Counted from the stretch's first letter, positions 29,475 through 38,815 are shown. The stretch: 64,000 bases of DNA from Agromyces intestinalis (GCF_008365295.1 NZ_CP043505.1:2604001-2668000); one strand, 5' to 3'. Notes: generated by a model from the sequence alone, not told the origin. Translations and numbers: made by a program.

Positions 29475-30620
29475 ATGAGGGACCTGTATCCGGAGATCGA
29501 GCCGCTGGAGACCGGCATGCTCGACGTGGGGGACGGACAGCACATCTACTGGGAGGTGTCGGGCGCGCGGGAGGGCAAGCCCGTCGTCTTCCTGCACGGC
29601 GGGCCCGGCGGGGGGACGACGCCCGAACACCGGCGGCTGTTCGATCCCGAGCGGTACCGTATCGTGCTCTTCGATCAGCGCGGATGCGGGCTCTCGATCC
29701 CGCACGCCTCCGAGCCCGACGCCGACCTCTCGGCGAATACGACCTGGCACCTCGTCGCCGACATGGAGCGGCTGCGCGACCACCTCGGCATCGCGCGCTG
29801 GCAGGTGTTCGGCGGGTCGTGGGGCAGTGCCCTCGCCCTCGCGTACGCGCAGACGCATCCCGAGCGCGTGACCGAGCTGGTGCTGCGCGGCATCTTCACC
29901 CTGCGCCGCAGCGAGCTCGACTGGTTCTACGAGGGTGGGGCGTCGGCGATCTTCCCCGATCTGTGGGAGGACTTCATCGCGCCCGTTCCGGTGCTCGAGC
30001 GCACCCACCTGATCGAGGCGTACGGCCGGCTGCTGCAGGATCCCAACCCCGAGGTGCACCAGTCGGCCGCGATCGCGTGGAGCCGCTGGGAGTCGTCGAC
30101 GATCACGCTGCTGCCCCAGGTCGAGACGATCGCGAAGTTCACCTCGCCCGAGTATGCGACCGCGTTCGCGCGCATCGAGAACCACTACTTCCGCCACGGC
30201 GGCTGGTGGGACGAGGGGCAACTGATTCGGGATGCCTCGCGGCTGCGACGGATTCCGGCGGTCATCGTGCAGGGGCGGTACGACATGTGCACCCCGATGA
30301 TGACGGCGTGGGATCTGCATGAGGCGTGGCCCGAGGCCGAGCTGCGGATCATCGGCGACGCGGGCCATGCGTTCGACGAGCCCGGCATCCTCGACGCGCT
30401 GATCGAGGCCACGGATCGATTCGCCGAGCAGAGCCGCGACCACGAGGCGCCCGACGAACCGGACCCGATCGACGAGGCCGACGCGCACGAGGCCGAGGCG
30501 CACGAGGCCGAGGCGCACGAAGAGCAGGTGTCCACCTGGGAGGACGAGGGCGGAGCATCCGAGGATGTGTCCGACCAGGAGGCATCCGGCCCCGATGACG
30601 CCGAATCCGACCGCGAGTGA
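29475..30620 (+). CDS. pip: Proline iminopeptidase (S33 family) with acidic C-terminal tail
   Basis: 381 residues. Alpha/beta hydrolase releasing N-terminal proline. Family marks are the oxyanion-hole motif FLHGGPGGGTTPEHRRLF, the FDQRGCGLSIPHA segment, the nucleophile elbow FGGSWGSALALAYA (Ser), Asp in QGRYDMCTPMMTA and His in GDAGHAFDEPG. The enzyme normally ends about there, at 315-320 residues; here a further about 65 residues form an acidic tail with a (Ala-His-Glu-Ala-Glu) repeat. The tail has no known function. The stop overlaps the next gene's GTG. Confidence 0.9.
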   Translation: MRDLYPEIEPLETGMLDVGDGQHIYWEVSGAREGKPVVFLHGGPGGGTTPEHRRLFDPERYRIVLFDQRGCGLSIPHASEPDADLSANTTWHLVADMERLRDHLGIARWQVFGGSWGSALALAYAQTHPERVTELVLRGIFTLRRSELDWFYEGGASAIFPDLWEDFIAPVPVLERTHLIEAYGRLLQDPNPEVHQSAAIAWSRWESSTITLLPQVETIAKFTSPEYATAFARIENHYFRHGGWWDEGQLIRDASRLRRIPAVIVQGRYDMCTPMMTAWDLHEAWPEAELRIIGDAGHAFDEPGILDALIEATDRFAEQSRDHEAPDEPDPIDEADAHEAEAHEAEAHEEQVSTWEDEGGASEDVSDQEASGPDDAESDRE

Positions 30621-31411
30621 GCGCATCGGATCGCCCGGCAGGGCGCCGCGCGCCGGGCATCGTCGTCGCCGTGGTGGCGGCGCTCGCGCTCGCGGTCGTC
30701 GTCTTCGCGGCGTGGGCGGGCACCGTCATGATGGGCGAGCGGCCGGCGGCGATCGCCGCGTGGCGCGATGACGCCGTCACGATCGAGCCGCTCGGCGATG
30801 GCCGGTTCGACGCCTTCCGTGAGGGGCTCGTCATCACCCCCGACGACCCGAGCGGCGAGGGGCTGGTGTTCCTGCCCGGCGCGCGCGTCGATCCCGCCGC
30901 GTATCTGTGGAAGCTGAGCGGCGTCGCCGCCGAGTCGGGCCTCACCATCGTGGTGCCGAGGCCGGCCTGGAACCTCGCGTTCTTCGACGCCCGCCCGGCA
31001 TCGGCATACACCGCGCTGGTGCCTGGGATCGAGCGCTGGTGGCTGGGCGGGCACTCGCTCGGCGGGGTGCGCGCGTGCCAGCTCGCCGACGGGCCGGATG
31101 CTTCGGACGCCGGCGTGGTGGGCCTGATCCTCTTCGGCAGCTACTGCGCGAACGACCTGTCGCAGACCGACCTGGCGGTGCTCACCCTCGCCGGCGAGTT
31201 CGATGGGCTCTCGACGCCCGAGGAGATCGCCGCGGCGGCCGGCAACCTGCCGCCCGCGTCGACCACGGTGCTGCTGCCCGGGCTCAACCACGCGGCGTTC
31301 GGCGACTACGGCGTGCAGTCCGGTGACGGCGCAGCCACGGTCGAGAGCGACACCGCGCGTCGCGAGATCGCCGAGGCGGTCGCGCGGTTCACTGCCGCAT
31401 CCGCGGGGTGA
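30617..31411 (+). CDS. Membrane-anchored alpha/beta hydrolase-like protein
   Basis: 264 residues from a GTG overlapping the previous stop. One N-terminal membrane helix (IVVAVVAALALAVVVFAAWAG), then an alpha/beta hydrolase fold with LVFLPGARVDPAAYLWKL, the nucleophile elbow WWLGGHSLGGVRACQLA (Ser in GHSLGG) and a late His in LLPGLNHAAFGDYG. It is like the family annotated as alpha/beta hydrolase, formerly carboxymethylenebutenolidase-like. Active site would face outward. Substrate unknown; coupling to the iminopeptidase suggests a shared transcript only. Confidence 0.72.
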   Translation: MSASDRPAGRRAPGIVVAVVAALALAVVVFAAWAGTVMMGERPAAIAAWRDDAVTIEPLGDGRFDAFREGLVITPDDPSGEGLVFLPGARVDPAAYLWKLSGVAAESGLTIVVPRPAWNLAFFDARPASAYTALVPGIERWWLGGHSLGGVRACQLADGPDASDAGVVGLILFGSYCANDLSQTDLAVLTLAGEFDGLSTPEEIAAAAGNLPPASTTVLLPGLNHAAFGDYGVQSGDGAATVESDTARREIAEAVARFTAASAG

Positions 31412-31457
31412 ACGTCAAGCGGATGCCTCGGAACCGCCAGGTCGGTACCTTCGACTC

Positions 31458-32339
31458 ATGACGTTCAATCCCGACTCCGATATCAGCCGCGGGCGAGCGT
31501 CGAAACGCGGGCGCGGTACGGCGATCGCGGTCGGCGGCGGCGGTATCGGCATCATCGCGATCTTCCTGCTGTCGCAGCTGCTCGGCGTCGACCTCAGCGG
31601 GTTCGTCGGGGGTGGCGCCGAAGGCGGCACGGGCGCCGGTGAGGAGTCGTCGCTCGAGGCGTGCCAGACGGGCGCTGACGCGAACGCGAACATCGAGTGC
31701 CGTATGAAGGGTGCGTCGGCATCGCTCGACGTGTTCTGGGCCGACGAGGCGCCGCAGCTCGGCGTCGCCTACCACTCGCCGGCCGACCTGGTGATGTTCG
31801 ACCAGCAGGTCGCGACGGGCTGTGGCGGGGCGTCGAGCGCGACCGGGCCGTTCTACTGCCCGAACGACGAGACGATCTACCTCGATGTGGCGTTCTTCGA
31901 CGAGCTCGAGTCGAGATTCGGCGCCGACGGCGGCACCCTCTCCGAGATGTACGTCGTCGCGCACGAGTGGGGCCACCACATCCAGAACCTCGCCGGCATC
32001 CTGCAGCAGGCCCAGGACGGGCAGACCGGCCCGGCCTCGAACTCGGTGCGCACCGAGTTGCAGGCCGACTGCTTCGCCGGCGCCTGGGCGGCAGGTTCGC
32101 CGACCGACGAGGCGGGCGTGCCGTTCCTGATGCCGCTCACGCAACAGCAGATCGACGACGCGCTGAGCGCGGCCGCCGCAGTGGGCGACGACCGGATCCA
32201 GCAGTCGGTGCAGGGGCAGGTCGACCCCCACTCGTTCACGCACGGCACCAGCGAGCAACGCGAGCGCTGGTTCACGACCGGCTACGAGCAGGGCGCGGCC
32301 GCCTGCGACACGTTCGGGGTGCCTGCCGGTCAGCTCTGA
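31458..32339 (+). CDS. Neutral zinc metallopeptidase, YpfJ family
   Basis: 293 residues. A basic N-terminus and one membrane helix (GIGIIAIFLLSQLLGVDL) with a Gly-rich stretch precede the catalytic domain. The zinc motif HEWGHH is at 169-174, preceded by YVVA as in family PF04228 (YpfJ), and the ELQADCFAGAWA segment supplies the third ligand region. The catalytic part would lie outside the membrane. It is a single gene, 46 nt after the hydrolase, followed by a hairpin at 32360-32392. Target unknown. Confidence 0.85.
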   Translation: MTFNPDSDISRGRASKRGRGTAIAVGGGGIGIIAIFLLSQLLGVDLSGFVGGGAEGGTGAGEESSLEACQTGADANANIECRMKGASASLDVFWADEAPQLGVAYHSPADLVMFDQQVATGCGGASSATGPFYCPNDETIYLDVAFFDELESRFGADGGTLSEMYVVAHEWGHHIQNLAGILQQAQDGQTGPASNSVRTELQADCFAGAWAAGSPTDEAGVPFLMPLTQQQIDDALSAAAAVGDDRIQQSVQGQVDPHSFTHGTSEQRERWFTTGYEQGAAACDTFGVPAGQL

Positions 32340-32359
32340 CCCGGATTCGGAGCCGATTC

Positions 32360-32392
32360 GGCGAACCCGCGTCATGATCGCCCGGGTTCGCC
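32360..32392 (+). terminator. Hairpin after the zinc peptidase gene
   Basis: Ten-base inverted repeat GGCGAACCCG (32360-32369) and CGGGTTCGCC (32383-32392) with a 13-nt loop, 20 nt after the stop codon. The following GTCTCAT is not a strong T-run, so termination is likely but not certain. Confidence 0.55.
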
Positions 32393-32451
32393 GTCTCATA
32401 CCGTGACGGGTCGACACGGATGCCGGCCCGCGGAATGACGGGATCCGACCG

Positions 32452-32739
32452 ATGCGACGAAAGCAACGCCCGGTACCGCACCGCGAGTTCTTCCGCGCGG
32501 TCGACGGTGACGAGGTGATCGCGTGCACGTGCACCTGCACCCGGGGCGTCGACCACTGGTACTCGAAGCCCGAACCGCGTCGCAGCGCGGGTCACGACGG
32601 CCAGGCGCGCGTCGATGCGTCACGCGGCGGGCCGCCGCACCCCGAGCAGGGGCGCAACGGCTCGCACGCGCCGCCCGCGCTCAGCCGAGTGCCGGCAGCG
32701 CCGCCGCGATCGCCTGCCCGAGCTGCACGGGCTTGGTGA
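32452..32739 (+). CDS. Possible small hypothetical protein, 95 residues
   Basis: ATG-started frame in the 341-nt space between the zinc peptidase and the convergent hydrolase. The first about 55 residues (MRRKQRPVPHREFFRAVDG, then a CTCTCTRG cysteine run) look more protein-like than the Pro/Arg-rich end, which overlaps the antisense hydrolase gene by 59 nt. No family recognised and no clear ribosome site. Listed as tentative; otherwise the gap holds only the terminator hairpin. Confidence 0.25.
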   Translation: MRRKQRPVPHREFFRAVDGDEVIACTCTCTRGVDHWYSKPEPRRSAGHDGQARVDASRGGPPHPEQGRNGSHAPPALSRVPAAPPRSPARAARAW

Positions 32740-33385
32740 ACTGCGGCCAGTGGCCGGTGGGCAGGTCGACGTACTCGACCTGCCGGATGCGCCCGAGCTC
32801 GCGCACCCACGGCTGCCCCCCGGTGATCGCTTCGACGAGCAGCGCGCTCGGGAACTCGCACGCGATGATCGTGATCGGCACGTCGTAGCGCCGCTCGTCG
32901 ACGAGCCGGATCGGGTCGCTCGCGACTGCGGCGGGCAGCGGCACAGCCCGCTCGCGGAACTCGGCGCGCAGGTCGTCGTCGAGGTCGACCAGGTCGGCGT
33001 CTTCGAAGACCGCCCAGTCGGGCAGCGGCACCTCGTCGCCGACCACGGGCAGCTCGTCGTTGATGGCGTCGCCGTCGGCGGGCGGGCCCGCGTCGACGTA
33101 GATCACCTTGGCGATGCGATCGGGGCGGGCGTCGACGACACCGTGCGCCACCGCCCCGCCGCCCGAGTGGCCGACGAGCGCGACCGGACCGTCGAGCCGG
33201 TCGACGAGGTCGACGACGGCGGCGATGTGGTCGGCCAGGCCGATGCCCGACCGGTCGGCGTCGACCGACTCGAGACCCGGCAATGTGACGGGGTGCACCC
33301 GGTGCCCCTGCTCTTCGAGGAGCGGGGTCACCTGCCCCCACGATGAGGCGTCGAGCCAGAAACCGGGGATGAGGATGACGTCCAT
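32681..33385 (-). CDS. Alpha/beta hydrolase
   Basis: 234 residues. Starts MDVILIPGFWLDASSWGQV (oxyanion region), nucleophile elbow VALVGHSGGGAVAHG (Ser), and a C-terminal His in DLPTGHWPQFTKP. It resembles small esterases of the MenH-like group annotated only as alpha/beta hydrolase. The start lies inside the 3' end of the DMT transporter gene (58-nt overlap, same strand), so the two are probably co-transcribed. Substrate unknown. Confidence 0.8.
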   Translation of the reverse strand: MDVILIPGFWLDASSWGQVTPLLEEQGHRVHPVTLPGLESVDADRSGIGLADHIAAVVDLVDRLDGPVALVGHSGGGAVAHGVVDARPDRIAKVIYVDAGPPADGDAINDELPVVGDEVPLPDWAVFEDADLVDLDDDLRAEFRERAVPLPAAVASDPIRLVDERRYDVPITIIACEFPSALLVEAITGGQPWVRELGRIRQVEYVDLPTGHWPQFTKPVQLGQAIAAALPALG

Positions 33386-34359
33386 GCGTCGACGGTAGGC
33401 GCGACCTCCGACATGGGAGGCGGAGCCGGTCGCGCCCGGTCACCGCGCGGGCGGCCCGAACCGGGCACCGCGAGCACCACGATGCCCGCGGCGAGCACCG
33501 CGAGCCCGAGCCAGGCCCTCGGAGCGAGCTGCTCGCCGAGCAGCAGCACGCCGAGCAGTCCCGCGGTCAGCGGCTCGGCGAGGGTCAGCGTCGAGACGGT
33601 CGCGGGCGCGAGTCCGACGAGCCCGGCCCCGAACAGCACGTAGGCGATCGTGGTGGTGACCAGCCCGAGCCAGAGCGCCATGGCGAGGCCTGCGGGGGTG
33701 GCCAGCCACGAGGCATCCGTCAGCAGCAGAACGGGCAGCCCGGCCACCGCCGCCGTGCCGAACATGGCGCCCATGCTCGCGTTCGACTGCCATCCGCGGT
33801 CGATCAGTGCCTTGCCGGCGAGCGTGTAGACCGCGTACGAGGCGCCCGCGCCGACCGAGGCGAGCAGTCCGAGCGGCGAAGTCCCGCCGCCGGTGCCGCC
33901 GTCGGCGAAGGCGAGCAGCGCGACGCCGCAGGTCGCGACGGCCGTCGCCGCCAGCCAGCGGGCGCCCGGGTAGCGCCGCCGGGTGAGCCAGTCGAGCGCG
34001 CCGGTGATGACGGGCGCCGAGCCGAGCGCGACGACGGTGCCGATGGCGACCCCGTTCGCCGCAGTGCCGGCGAAGAAGGCCGGCTGGTAGGCGACGACGC
34101 CTGCGGCTCCGAGGAGCACGAGCCCCCAGGTCGCGATCGCCCGGCGCGGGGAAGCGACGGATGCTTCACTCGCCCGGCGCGGCGGATCCAGCCGCCGTGC
34201 GAACCACTGGATGGCGGCGATGAGACCGAGCGCGCCGCCGCCGATCACGAGGCGTGCGGCGCCGATCGAGATGGGGTCGGCGTCGGGGCCGAGCGCCTGT
34301 GCGGTGCCGGTCGTTCCGAAGCACAGGGCAGCCAGCAGCACTGCCGCGACGTAACGCAT
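33328..34359 (-). CDS. EamA/DMT-family transporter
   Basis: 343 residues with ten hydrophobic segments in two EamA repeats. The first starts MRYVAAVLLAALCFGTTGTAQA; the second starts LGLLASVGAGASYAVYTLAGKAL. Members export or import small metabolites such as amino acids or nucleotide precursors. The start is the ATG at 34359. The C-terminal about 30 residues after VLAVPGSGRP are hydrophilic and overlap the downstream hydrolase gene, so the true functional end is likely near residue 310. Substrate not predictable. Confidence 0.83.
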   Translation of the reverse strand: MRYVAAVLLAALCFGTTGTAQALGPDADPISIGAARLVIGGGALGLIAAIQWFARRLDPPRRASEASVASPRRAIATWGLVLLGAAGVVAYQPAFFAGTAANGVAIGTVVALGSAPVITGALDWLTRRRYPGARWLAATAVATCGVALLAFADGGTGGGTSPLGLLASVGAGASYAVYTLAGKALIDRGWQSNASMGAMFGTAAVAGLPVLLLTDASWLATPAGLAMALWLGLVTTTIAYVLFGAGLVGLAPATVSTLTLAEPLTAGLLGVLLLGEQLAPRAWLGLAVLAAGIVVLAVPGSGRPRGDRARPAPPPMSEVAPTVDAWTSSSSPVSGSTPHRGGR

Positions 34360-34433
34360 GCCAGGATTGTTCCACAATCGACCGATGACCGCATCTGTGC
34401 GACACTCGTCCCAGTGGCCGCAGAGGGGGAACG

Positions 34434-36908
34434 GTGACGCAGGTGATCGACGACGCGACCGGCCTCACCGCGACCGAGGTCGCCGCCCGGGTCGCCGACG
34501 GTCGCGTGAACCGCTCGACGGATGCCTCGAGCCGCAGCGTCTGGTCGATCCTCCGCGCGAACGTCCTCACGCTCTTCAACGCGATCGTCATCACGGCGTT
34601 CGCGTTCCTGTTCGTGCTCGGCCGATGGCAGGACGCCCTCTTCGGGTTCGCGGCGATCGCCAACGCCATCATCGGCGTCGTCCAGGAGTACCGGGCCAAA
34701 CGCTCGCTCGACCGGCTCGCACTGCTGCACGCACCGAAGGCGCGGGTGCGGCGCGACGGCGTCGAGGATGAGATCCCCATGCAGGACGTCGTGCTCGACG
34801 ACCTGCTCATCGTGCGCAGCGGCGACCAGGTCACCGCCGACGCCGAGGTGCTCGAGGCCGTGCGACTCGAGGCCGACGAGTCGTTGCTCACCGGCGAGTC
34901 CGAACCGATCGACAAGGGCCCGGGCGACAAGCTGCTGTCGGGTTCGATCCTGGTCGGCGGCGAGGGCGTCGCCCGCGTCACCGCGGTCGGCGCCGATGCG
35001 TTCGCCGCGAAGCTCACCGCCGAGGCCAAGCGCTTCTCGCTCGTGAAGTCGGAGCTGCGCAGCTCGATCGACCGGATCCTGCGGTGGATCACCTGGGGCA
35101 TCGGCCCGATCGCGCTGATCGTCGTGAACGCCAACATGCAGGCCGCCGGCGGCTGGGAGGAGGCGTTCCGCTCGGGCGCGTGGGACGAAGCCGCCACCGC
35201 GTCGATCGCCGCGGTCATCGCGATGATCCCGCTCGGACTCGTGCTCATGACGAGCATCGCGTTCGCCGTCGGCGCGGTGAAGCTCGGCGCGCACAACGTG
35301 CTCGTGCAGGAGTTGCCCGCCGTCGAGGGGCTCGCCCGCGTCGACGTGATCTGCCTCGACAAGACCGGCACCATCACGAGCGGCGAGGTGCGGTTCGACG
35401 CCGCACACCCCATCGGTCACGACCAACCCGACGGCTGGCGCCATGTGCTCGCGTGGAACGGCCGAGTGCCCGACGCCAACGCCACCGCACGCTGCCTCGC
35501 CGACGAGTTCACCGAGCTGCCGCACCTCGAGCCCGTCTCGCGCATCGAGTTCTCGTCATCGCGCAAGTGGAGCTCCGCGAGCTTCCGCGGCCACGCGCAG
35601 GGCACCTGGGTGCTCGGTGCGCCCGAGTTCGTGCTCGCCGGCCGCACACCGGCAGATGAGCCCGCGCTCGCCGAGGCATCCGAGCTCGCCGCGACCGGCC
35701 GCCGCACCCTGCTGCTGGCCTGGTCGCCTCGGGTGATCGCCGACGCCGACGGCCGGCCCGAGGCATCCGGCGATGCGACCGGCGACGCGCCCGACGCCGA
35801 ACTGCCCGCCGACCTGCGGCCCGTGGCGTTGCTCACCTTCCGCGAGGTGGTGCGACCCGACGCGAAGGCGACCATGTCGTACTTCGCGAAGGAGGGCATC
35901 TCGGTGCGGATCATCTCGGGCGACAACCCGCTCACCGTCGCCGCCGTCGCACGCGAGGTGGGCATCGACACCGGCGGCGGCTACGACGCGCGCGCCCTGC
36001 CGACCGACCTCGCCGAGCTCGCCGACGTGCTCGAGCAGCACCACGTCTTCGGCCGGGTGACGCCCTCGCAGAAGCGCGAGATGGTGCGCGCGCTGAAGTC
36101 GAGCGGCCACACCGTCGCGATGACGGGCGACGGCGTCAACGACGCGCTGGCCATCAAAGACGCCGACATGGGCATCGCGATGGAATCGGGGTCGGCGGCG
36201 ACCAAGGCGGTGTCGCGCATCGTGCTGCTCGACTCGAAGTTCTCGCACATGCCCGGCGTCGTCGCCGAGGGCCGGCGGGTCATCGCGAACATCGAGCGCG
36301 TGTCGATGCTGTTCCTCTCGAAGACGTCGTACGCGGTCGCGATGTCGCTGCTGTTCGGGATCCTGCTCTGGCCGTTCCCGCTGCTGCCGCGCCAGCTCTC
36401 GATCACCGACGGGCTCACTATCGGCATCCCCGCGTTCCTGCTCGCGCTGCTGCCGAACACCCGGCGGTACATCCCCGGCTTCCTGCAGCGTTCGCTGTCG
36501 TTCGCCATCCCGGCTGGGCTCGTGGTGGCGCTATCGATCGCGTACGTGTCGGGGCACGCGCGGGCGATCGGCGCCTCGGAGTCGCAGGTGCAGACCGCGT
36601 CGATGGTGACTCTCGCGTGCATCGGGCTGTGGATCCTCGTGGTGCTGTCGCGGCCGTTCACCTGGATCAAGGCGGCGGTCGTCGCGGCGATGGTCGCCGG
36701 GCTCGTGCTCGTGCTCATCGTGCCGATCGCGGTCGAGTTCCTGGCGCTCGAGATGCCCGACATCGACACCGTCATCGACATGGCGATCGTCGTGCCGATC
36801 GCGATCATCGCGATCGAGGTGCTCGGGTTCTGGCATCGGCGCCGGTTCGGCACCGCGTCCGAGATCGCCGAGCCCGAGCGCGCGCGCCTGCGTCGCGAGG
36901 GCGGGTGA
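34434..36908 (+). CDS. P-type ATPase, CtpE-like cation pump
   Basis: 824 residues from a GTG. P-type ATPase layout: two N-terminal helices (VLTLFNAIVITAFAFLFVLG), actuator domain with LTGESEPI (TGE), two further helices with the PLGL motif in VIAMIPLGLVLM, phosphorylation site DKTGTIT with Asp at residue 309, and hinge MTGDGVNDALAIKDADMGIAM. Six C-terminal helices follow. The compact N-domain and PLGL helix resemble mycobacterial CtpE, implicated in calcium uptake. No metal-binding N-terminal domain. Monocistronic, divergent from the DMT transporter. Substrate inferred from family only. Confidence 0.87.
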   Translation: MTQVIDDATGLTATEVAARVADGRVNRSTDASSRSVWSILRANVLTLFNAIVITAFAFLFVLGRWQDALFGFAAIANAIIGVVQEYRAKRSLDRLALLHAPKARVRRDGVEDEIPMQDVVLDDLLIVRSGDQVTADAEVLEAVRLEADESLLTGESEPIDKGPGDKLLSGSILVGGEGVARVTAVGADAFAAKLTAEAKRFSLVKSELRSSIDRILRWITWGIGPIALIVVNANMQAAGGWEEAFRSGAWDEAATASIAAVIAMIPLGLVLMTSIAFAVGAVKLGAHNVLVQELPAVEGLARVDVICLDKTGTITSGEVRFDAAHPIGHDQPDGWRHVLAWNGRVPDANATARCLADEFTELPHLEPVSRIEFSSSRKWSSASFRGHAQGTWVLGAPEFVLAGRTPADEPALAEASELAATGRRTLLLAWSPRVIADADGRPEASGDATGDAPDAELPADLRPVALLTFREVVRPDAKATMSYFAKEGISVRIISGDNPLTVAAVAREVGIDTGGGYDARALPTDLAELADVLEQHHVFGRVTPSQKREMVRALKSSGHTVAMTGDGVNDALAIKDADMGIAMESGSAATKAVSRIVLLDSKFSHMPGVVAEGRRVIANIERVSMLFLSKTSYAVAMSLLFGILLWPFPLLPRQLSITDGLTIGIPAFLLALLPNTRRYIPGFLQRSLSFAIPAGLVVALSIAYVSGHARAIGASESQVQTASMVTLACIGLWILVVLSRPFTWIKAAVVAAMVAGLVLVLIVPIAVEFLALEMPDIDTVIDMAIVVPIAIIAIEVLGFWHRRRFGTASEIAEPERARLRREGG

Positions 36909-36948
36909 GGGCGCGCGGGCGCCAATTCGCGCCAGCCCCTTGCGCAAT

Positions 36949-36963
36949 GGGAACCTATATTCC
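36949..36963 (+). promoter_or_regulatory. Possible PadR operator/promoter
   Basis: An AT-rich patch between the P-type ATPase and the PadR gene contains an inverted repeat, GGAA-CCTATA-TTCC (36950-36963), ending 12 nt before the PadR ATG. PadR-type regulators often bind such sites over their own promoter, so autoregulation is likely but unproven. It is the only AT-rich spot in the neighbourhood. Confidence 0.45.
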
Positions 36964-36975
36964 TATTCTTTGTCC

Positions 36976-37356
36976 ATGCCACGTCGCAAAGCAGGCGTGC
37001 TCCTTCCACTGGAGCTCGCGATCCTCGACTCCGGCCTGACCCTGCAGTCAGCCGACGCGTCCTTCTACGGCTTCGCGCTCGCGCGCGCGCTCGCCGACCG
37101 CGACGGCGCCGCGCTCATCGCGCACGGCACGCTGTACAAGGCACTCGGCCGGCTCGCCGATGCGGGTCTGCTCGAATCGGAGTGGGAGTCGCCCGAGGCG
37201 GCCGAGGCCGACGGCCGGCCACGGCGGCGCCTCTATCGGGTGACCGGTGCCGGTGAGCAGGCGGTTCGGGCGGCAGCGGATGCCTCGCGCGCCGCGTCGC
37301 TCGCAGCGGCGGCCGTATCCGCACCGCGCTCCGCTTCGAAGCCGGCGATCGCGTGA
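36976..37356 (+). CDS. PadR-family transcriptional regulator
   Basis: 126 residues. Winged-helix DNA-binding domain: LLPLELAILDSGLTLQ, then FYGFALARALADRDGAALIAHGTLYKALGRLADAGLLESEWE and a wing (RPRRRLYRVTGAGEQAV). This is the PadR layout with a short Ala-rich C-terminal helix. It heads a three-gene GTGA/ATGA-coupled unit with a membrane protein and a lipoprotein-like protein. Such PadR/membrane pairs typically control their own expression. Confidence 0.85.
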   Translation: MPRRKAGVLLPLELAILDSGLTLQSADASFYGFALARALADRDGAALIAHGTLYKALGRLADAGLLESEWESPEAAEADGRPRRRLYRVTGAGEQAVRAAADASRAASLAAAAVSAPRSASKPAIA

Positions 37357-38078
37357 GCCCCGCGCGAAGCGGCCCGTTCCGCCGCGCCGCGCGCGGAGTG
37401 CTGCGATGGACGCTGACCTACACACGCGGCCTCGCGCCCGAGGTCGCCGCCGCCCGCCAGGACGAGATCGCGTCCGACCTGCACGAGCACGCCGTCTGGG
37501 CCGAGCAGGCAGGCATGGGCGCCGGAGCACTCGCGCGTGACCTCCGTCGCCGTGCGCTGCTCGGCGCACCGGCCGACCTCGTGTGGCGACGTCGGCAGGT
37601 CCGGGCCTCCGATCCAGCCCATCGGTTCGCCTTGCGGGCGAACGCCGGGCTGCTGGTCGCAGTGCTCACGATCGGACTCGTGGAGGTCGCACTCGGCGTC
37701 TTCACGATGGCGCGGGTCTTCCGGGCGGTGGCGATCGGCGATCTGGGCTGGGTGCCGCGCGACACGCTGCTGGTCGCCGGGCTCACGCTCGCCGCGTTCG
37801 TCGCCCTCGTCGGCTTCTCGCGCCGGCGCTGGCGGTCGGCGGCCGCAGCCGCCCTCGCCGTGCCGACCGCCCTGCTCGCCCTGCACGCCGGGCGCATCCT
37901 CTGGTACGCGAGCGCGACCATGGTGGTCGTCGTCGGCAGTGCGCCCTGGTGGGACGCCGCAACGTCGATCGCGAGCGCGGGCCTCGCGATCCTCTGCCTC
38001 GCCGCCGCATTCCACTGGTGGCGCGAAGACGTCGCCGTGCGCGCCGCGCACGCCGTGAACCCGAGGAGATCCAGATGA
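37353..38078 (+). CDS. Multi-pass membrane protein, partner of PadR regulator
   Basis: 241 residues from a GTG overlapping the PadR stop. The first about 80 residues have the LPEVAAARQDEIASDLHEH-like helical pattern (seen as LAPEVAAARQDEIASDL) common in membrane proteins next to PadR regulators. Then come four hydrophobic segments (for example NAGLLVAVLTIGLVEVAL and LLVAGLTLAAFVALVG). No catalytic motif. Function unknown; operon position suggests a PadR-controlled envelope protein. Confidence 0.7.
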   Translation: MSPARSGPFRRAARGVLRWTLTYTRGLAPEVAAARQDEIASDLHEHAVWAEQAGMGAGALARDLRRRALLGAPADLVWRRRQVRASDPAHRFALRANAGLLVAVLTIGLVEVALGVFTMARVFRAVAIGDLGWVPRDTLLVAGLTLAAFVALVGFSRRRWRSAAAAALAVPTALLALHAGRILWYASATMVVVVGSAPWWDAATSIASAGLAILCLAAAFHWWREDVAVRAAHAVNPRRSR

Positions 38079-38803
38079 CCCATCACCCCGACCGCCCCGA
38101 GCTCACCGAGCTGCTCGACGAGGAGCGGCGCCTCGAACGCCGGCCGACGCGCGCCGCACGCGTCTTGGTCTTCGTCGCCGCTGCCGGCCTCGTGGTCGCG
38201 GCCGGCGCAGGTGCGACGCTCGCCGCAAGCGCGGCCAACTCCGTGGCCGAGTACGACGCCCGGATGACCACGCCGGCGTCGGACGACGCGCTCGACGAGG
38301 CATCCGCTGCGCCTGTGGCCGACCCGGCGGCGACCGAGGCGACCGAGGTGCCCGACTCCGTCGCGCCCTCGACGGGCGGGACTTCGACGACTGACCCGGC
38401 GCCCTCGACCGAGGCGACGACGACCGTCGAGGGTGCCGGAATCCCCGGGGCCGTCGGCACGAACGCGGCCGGCTCGCCGATCTTCGACGCCTCGACCGAC
38501 ATCGCCGTCATCCCACGGCTCGCGGACTCCCACGGCGACGACCCCGCGAACACCGAGATCTGGCTCACGCAGCAGGGCATCATCGCCGACTGCATGCTCG
38601 AGGCCGGGTTCACGTACACGTTCACGCCGTACTGGCTGCGTGTCGAAGGCGATTGGGGCACCGGCTGGGCGGGATACACCGACGAGTTCAAGCTCGCCCT
38701 CGACGGTGCGCCCGACCGCCCGCTCGGCGACGACTACGACTGGACGACGGCCGGCTGCATCGGCTACGCCGTGCACGTGACCGGCATGGACGACGCGCAC
38801 TGA
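38075..38803 (+). CDS. Exported or membrane-anchored protein of unknown function
   Basis: 242 residues, ATGA overlap with the preceding gene and an AGGAG site. One membrane helix near residue 35 (VLVFVAAAGLVVAAGAG) is followed by a Thr/Pro/Ala/Glu-rich linker. A C-terminal folded part of about 90 residues has two cysteines (IADCMLEAGF and TAGCIGYAV) that could pair outside the cell. No family recognised. It ends the PadR unit, just before a strong terminator. Confidence 0.65.
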   Translation: MTHHPDRPELTELLDEERRLERRPTRAARVLVFVAAAGLVVAAGAGATLAASAANSVAEYDARMTTPASDDALDEASAAPVADPAATEATEVPDSVAPSTGGTSTTDPAPSTEATTTVEGAGIPGAVGTNAAGSPIFDASTDIAVIPRLADSHGDDPANTEIWLTQQGIIADCMLEAGFTYTFTPYWLRVEGDWGTGWAGYTDEFKLALDGAPDRPLGDDYDWTTAGCIGYAVHVTGMDDAH

Positions 38804-38815
38804 TCAGCAGGCGCG

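Noticed and set aside
29301-30626. A 441-codon minus-strand frame opposite the proline iminopeptidase
   Set aside because: It is the antisense of a well-supported gene and shows no protein-like pattern.
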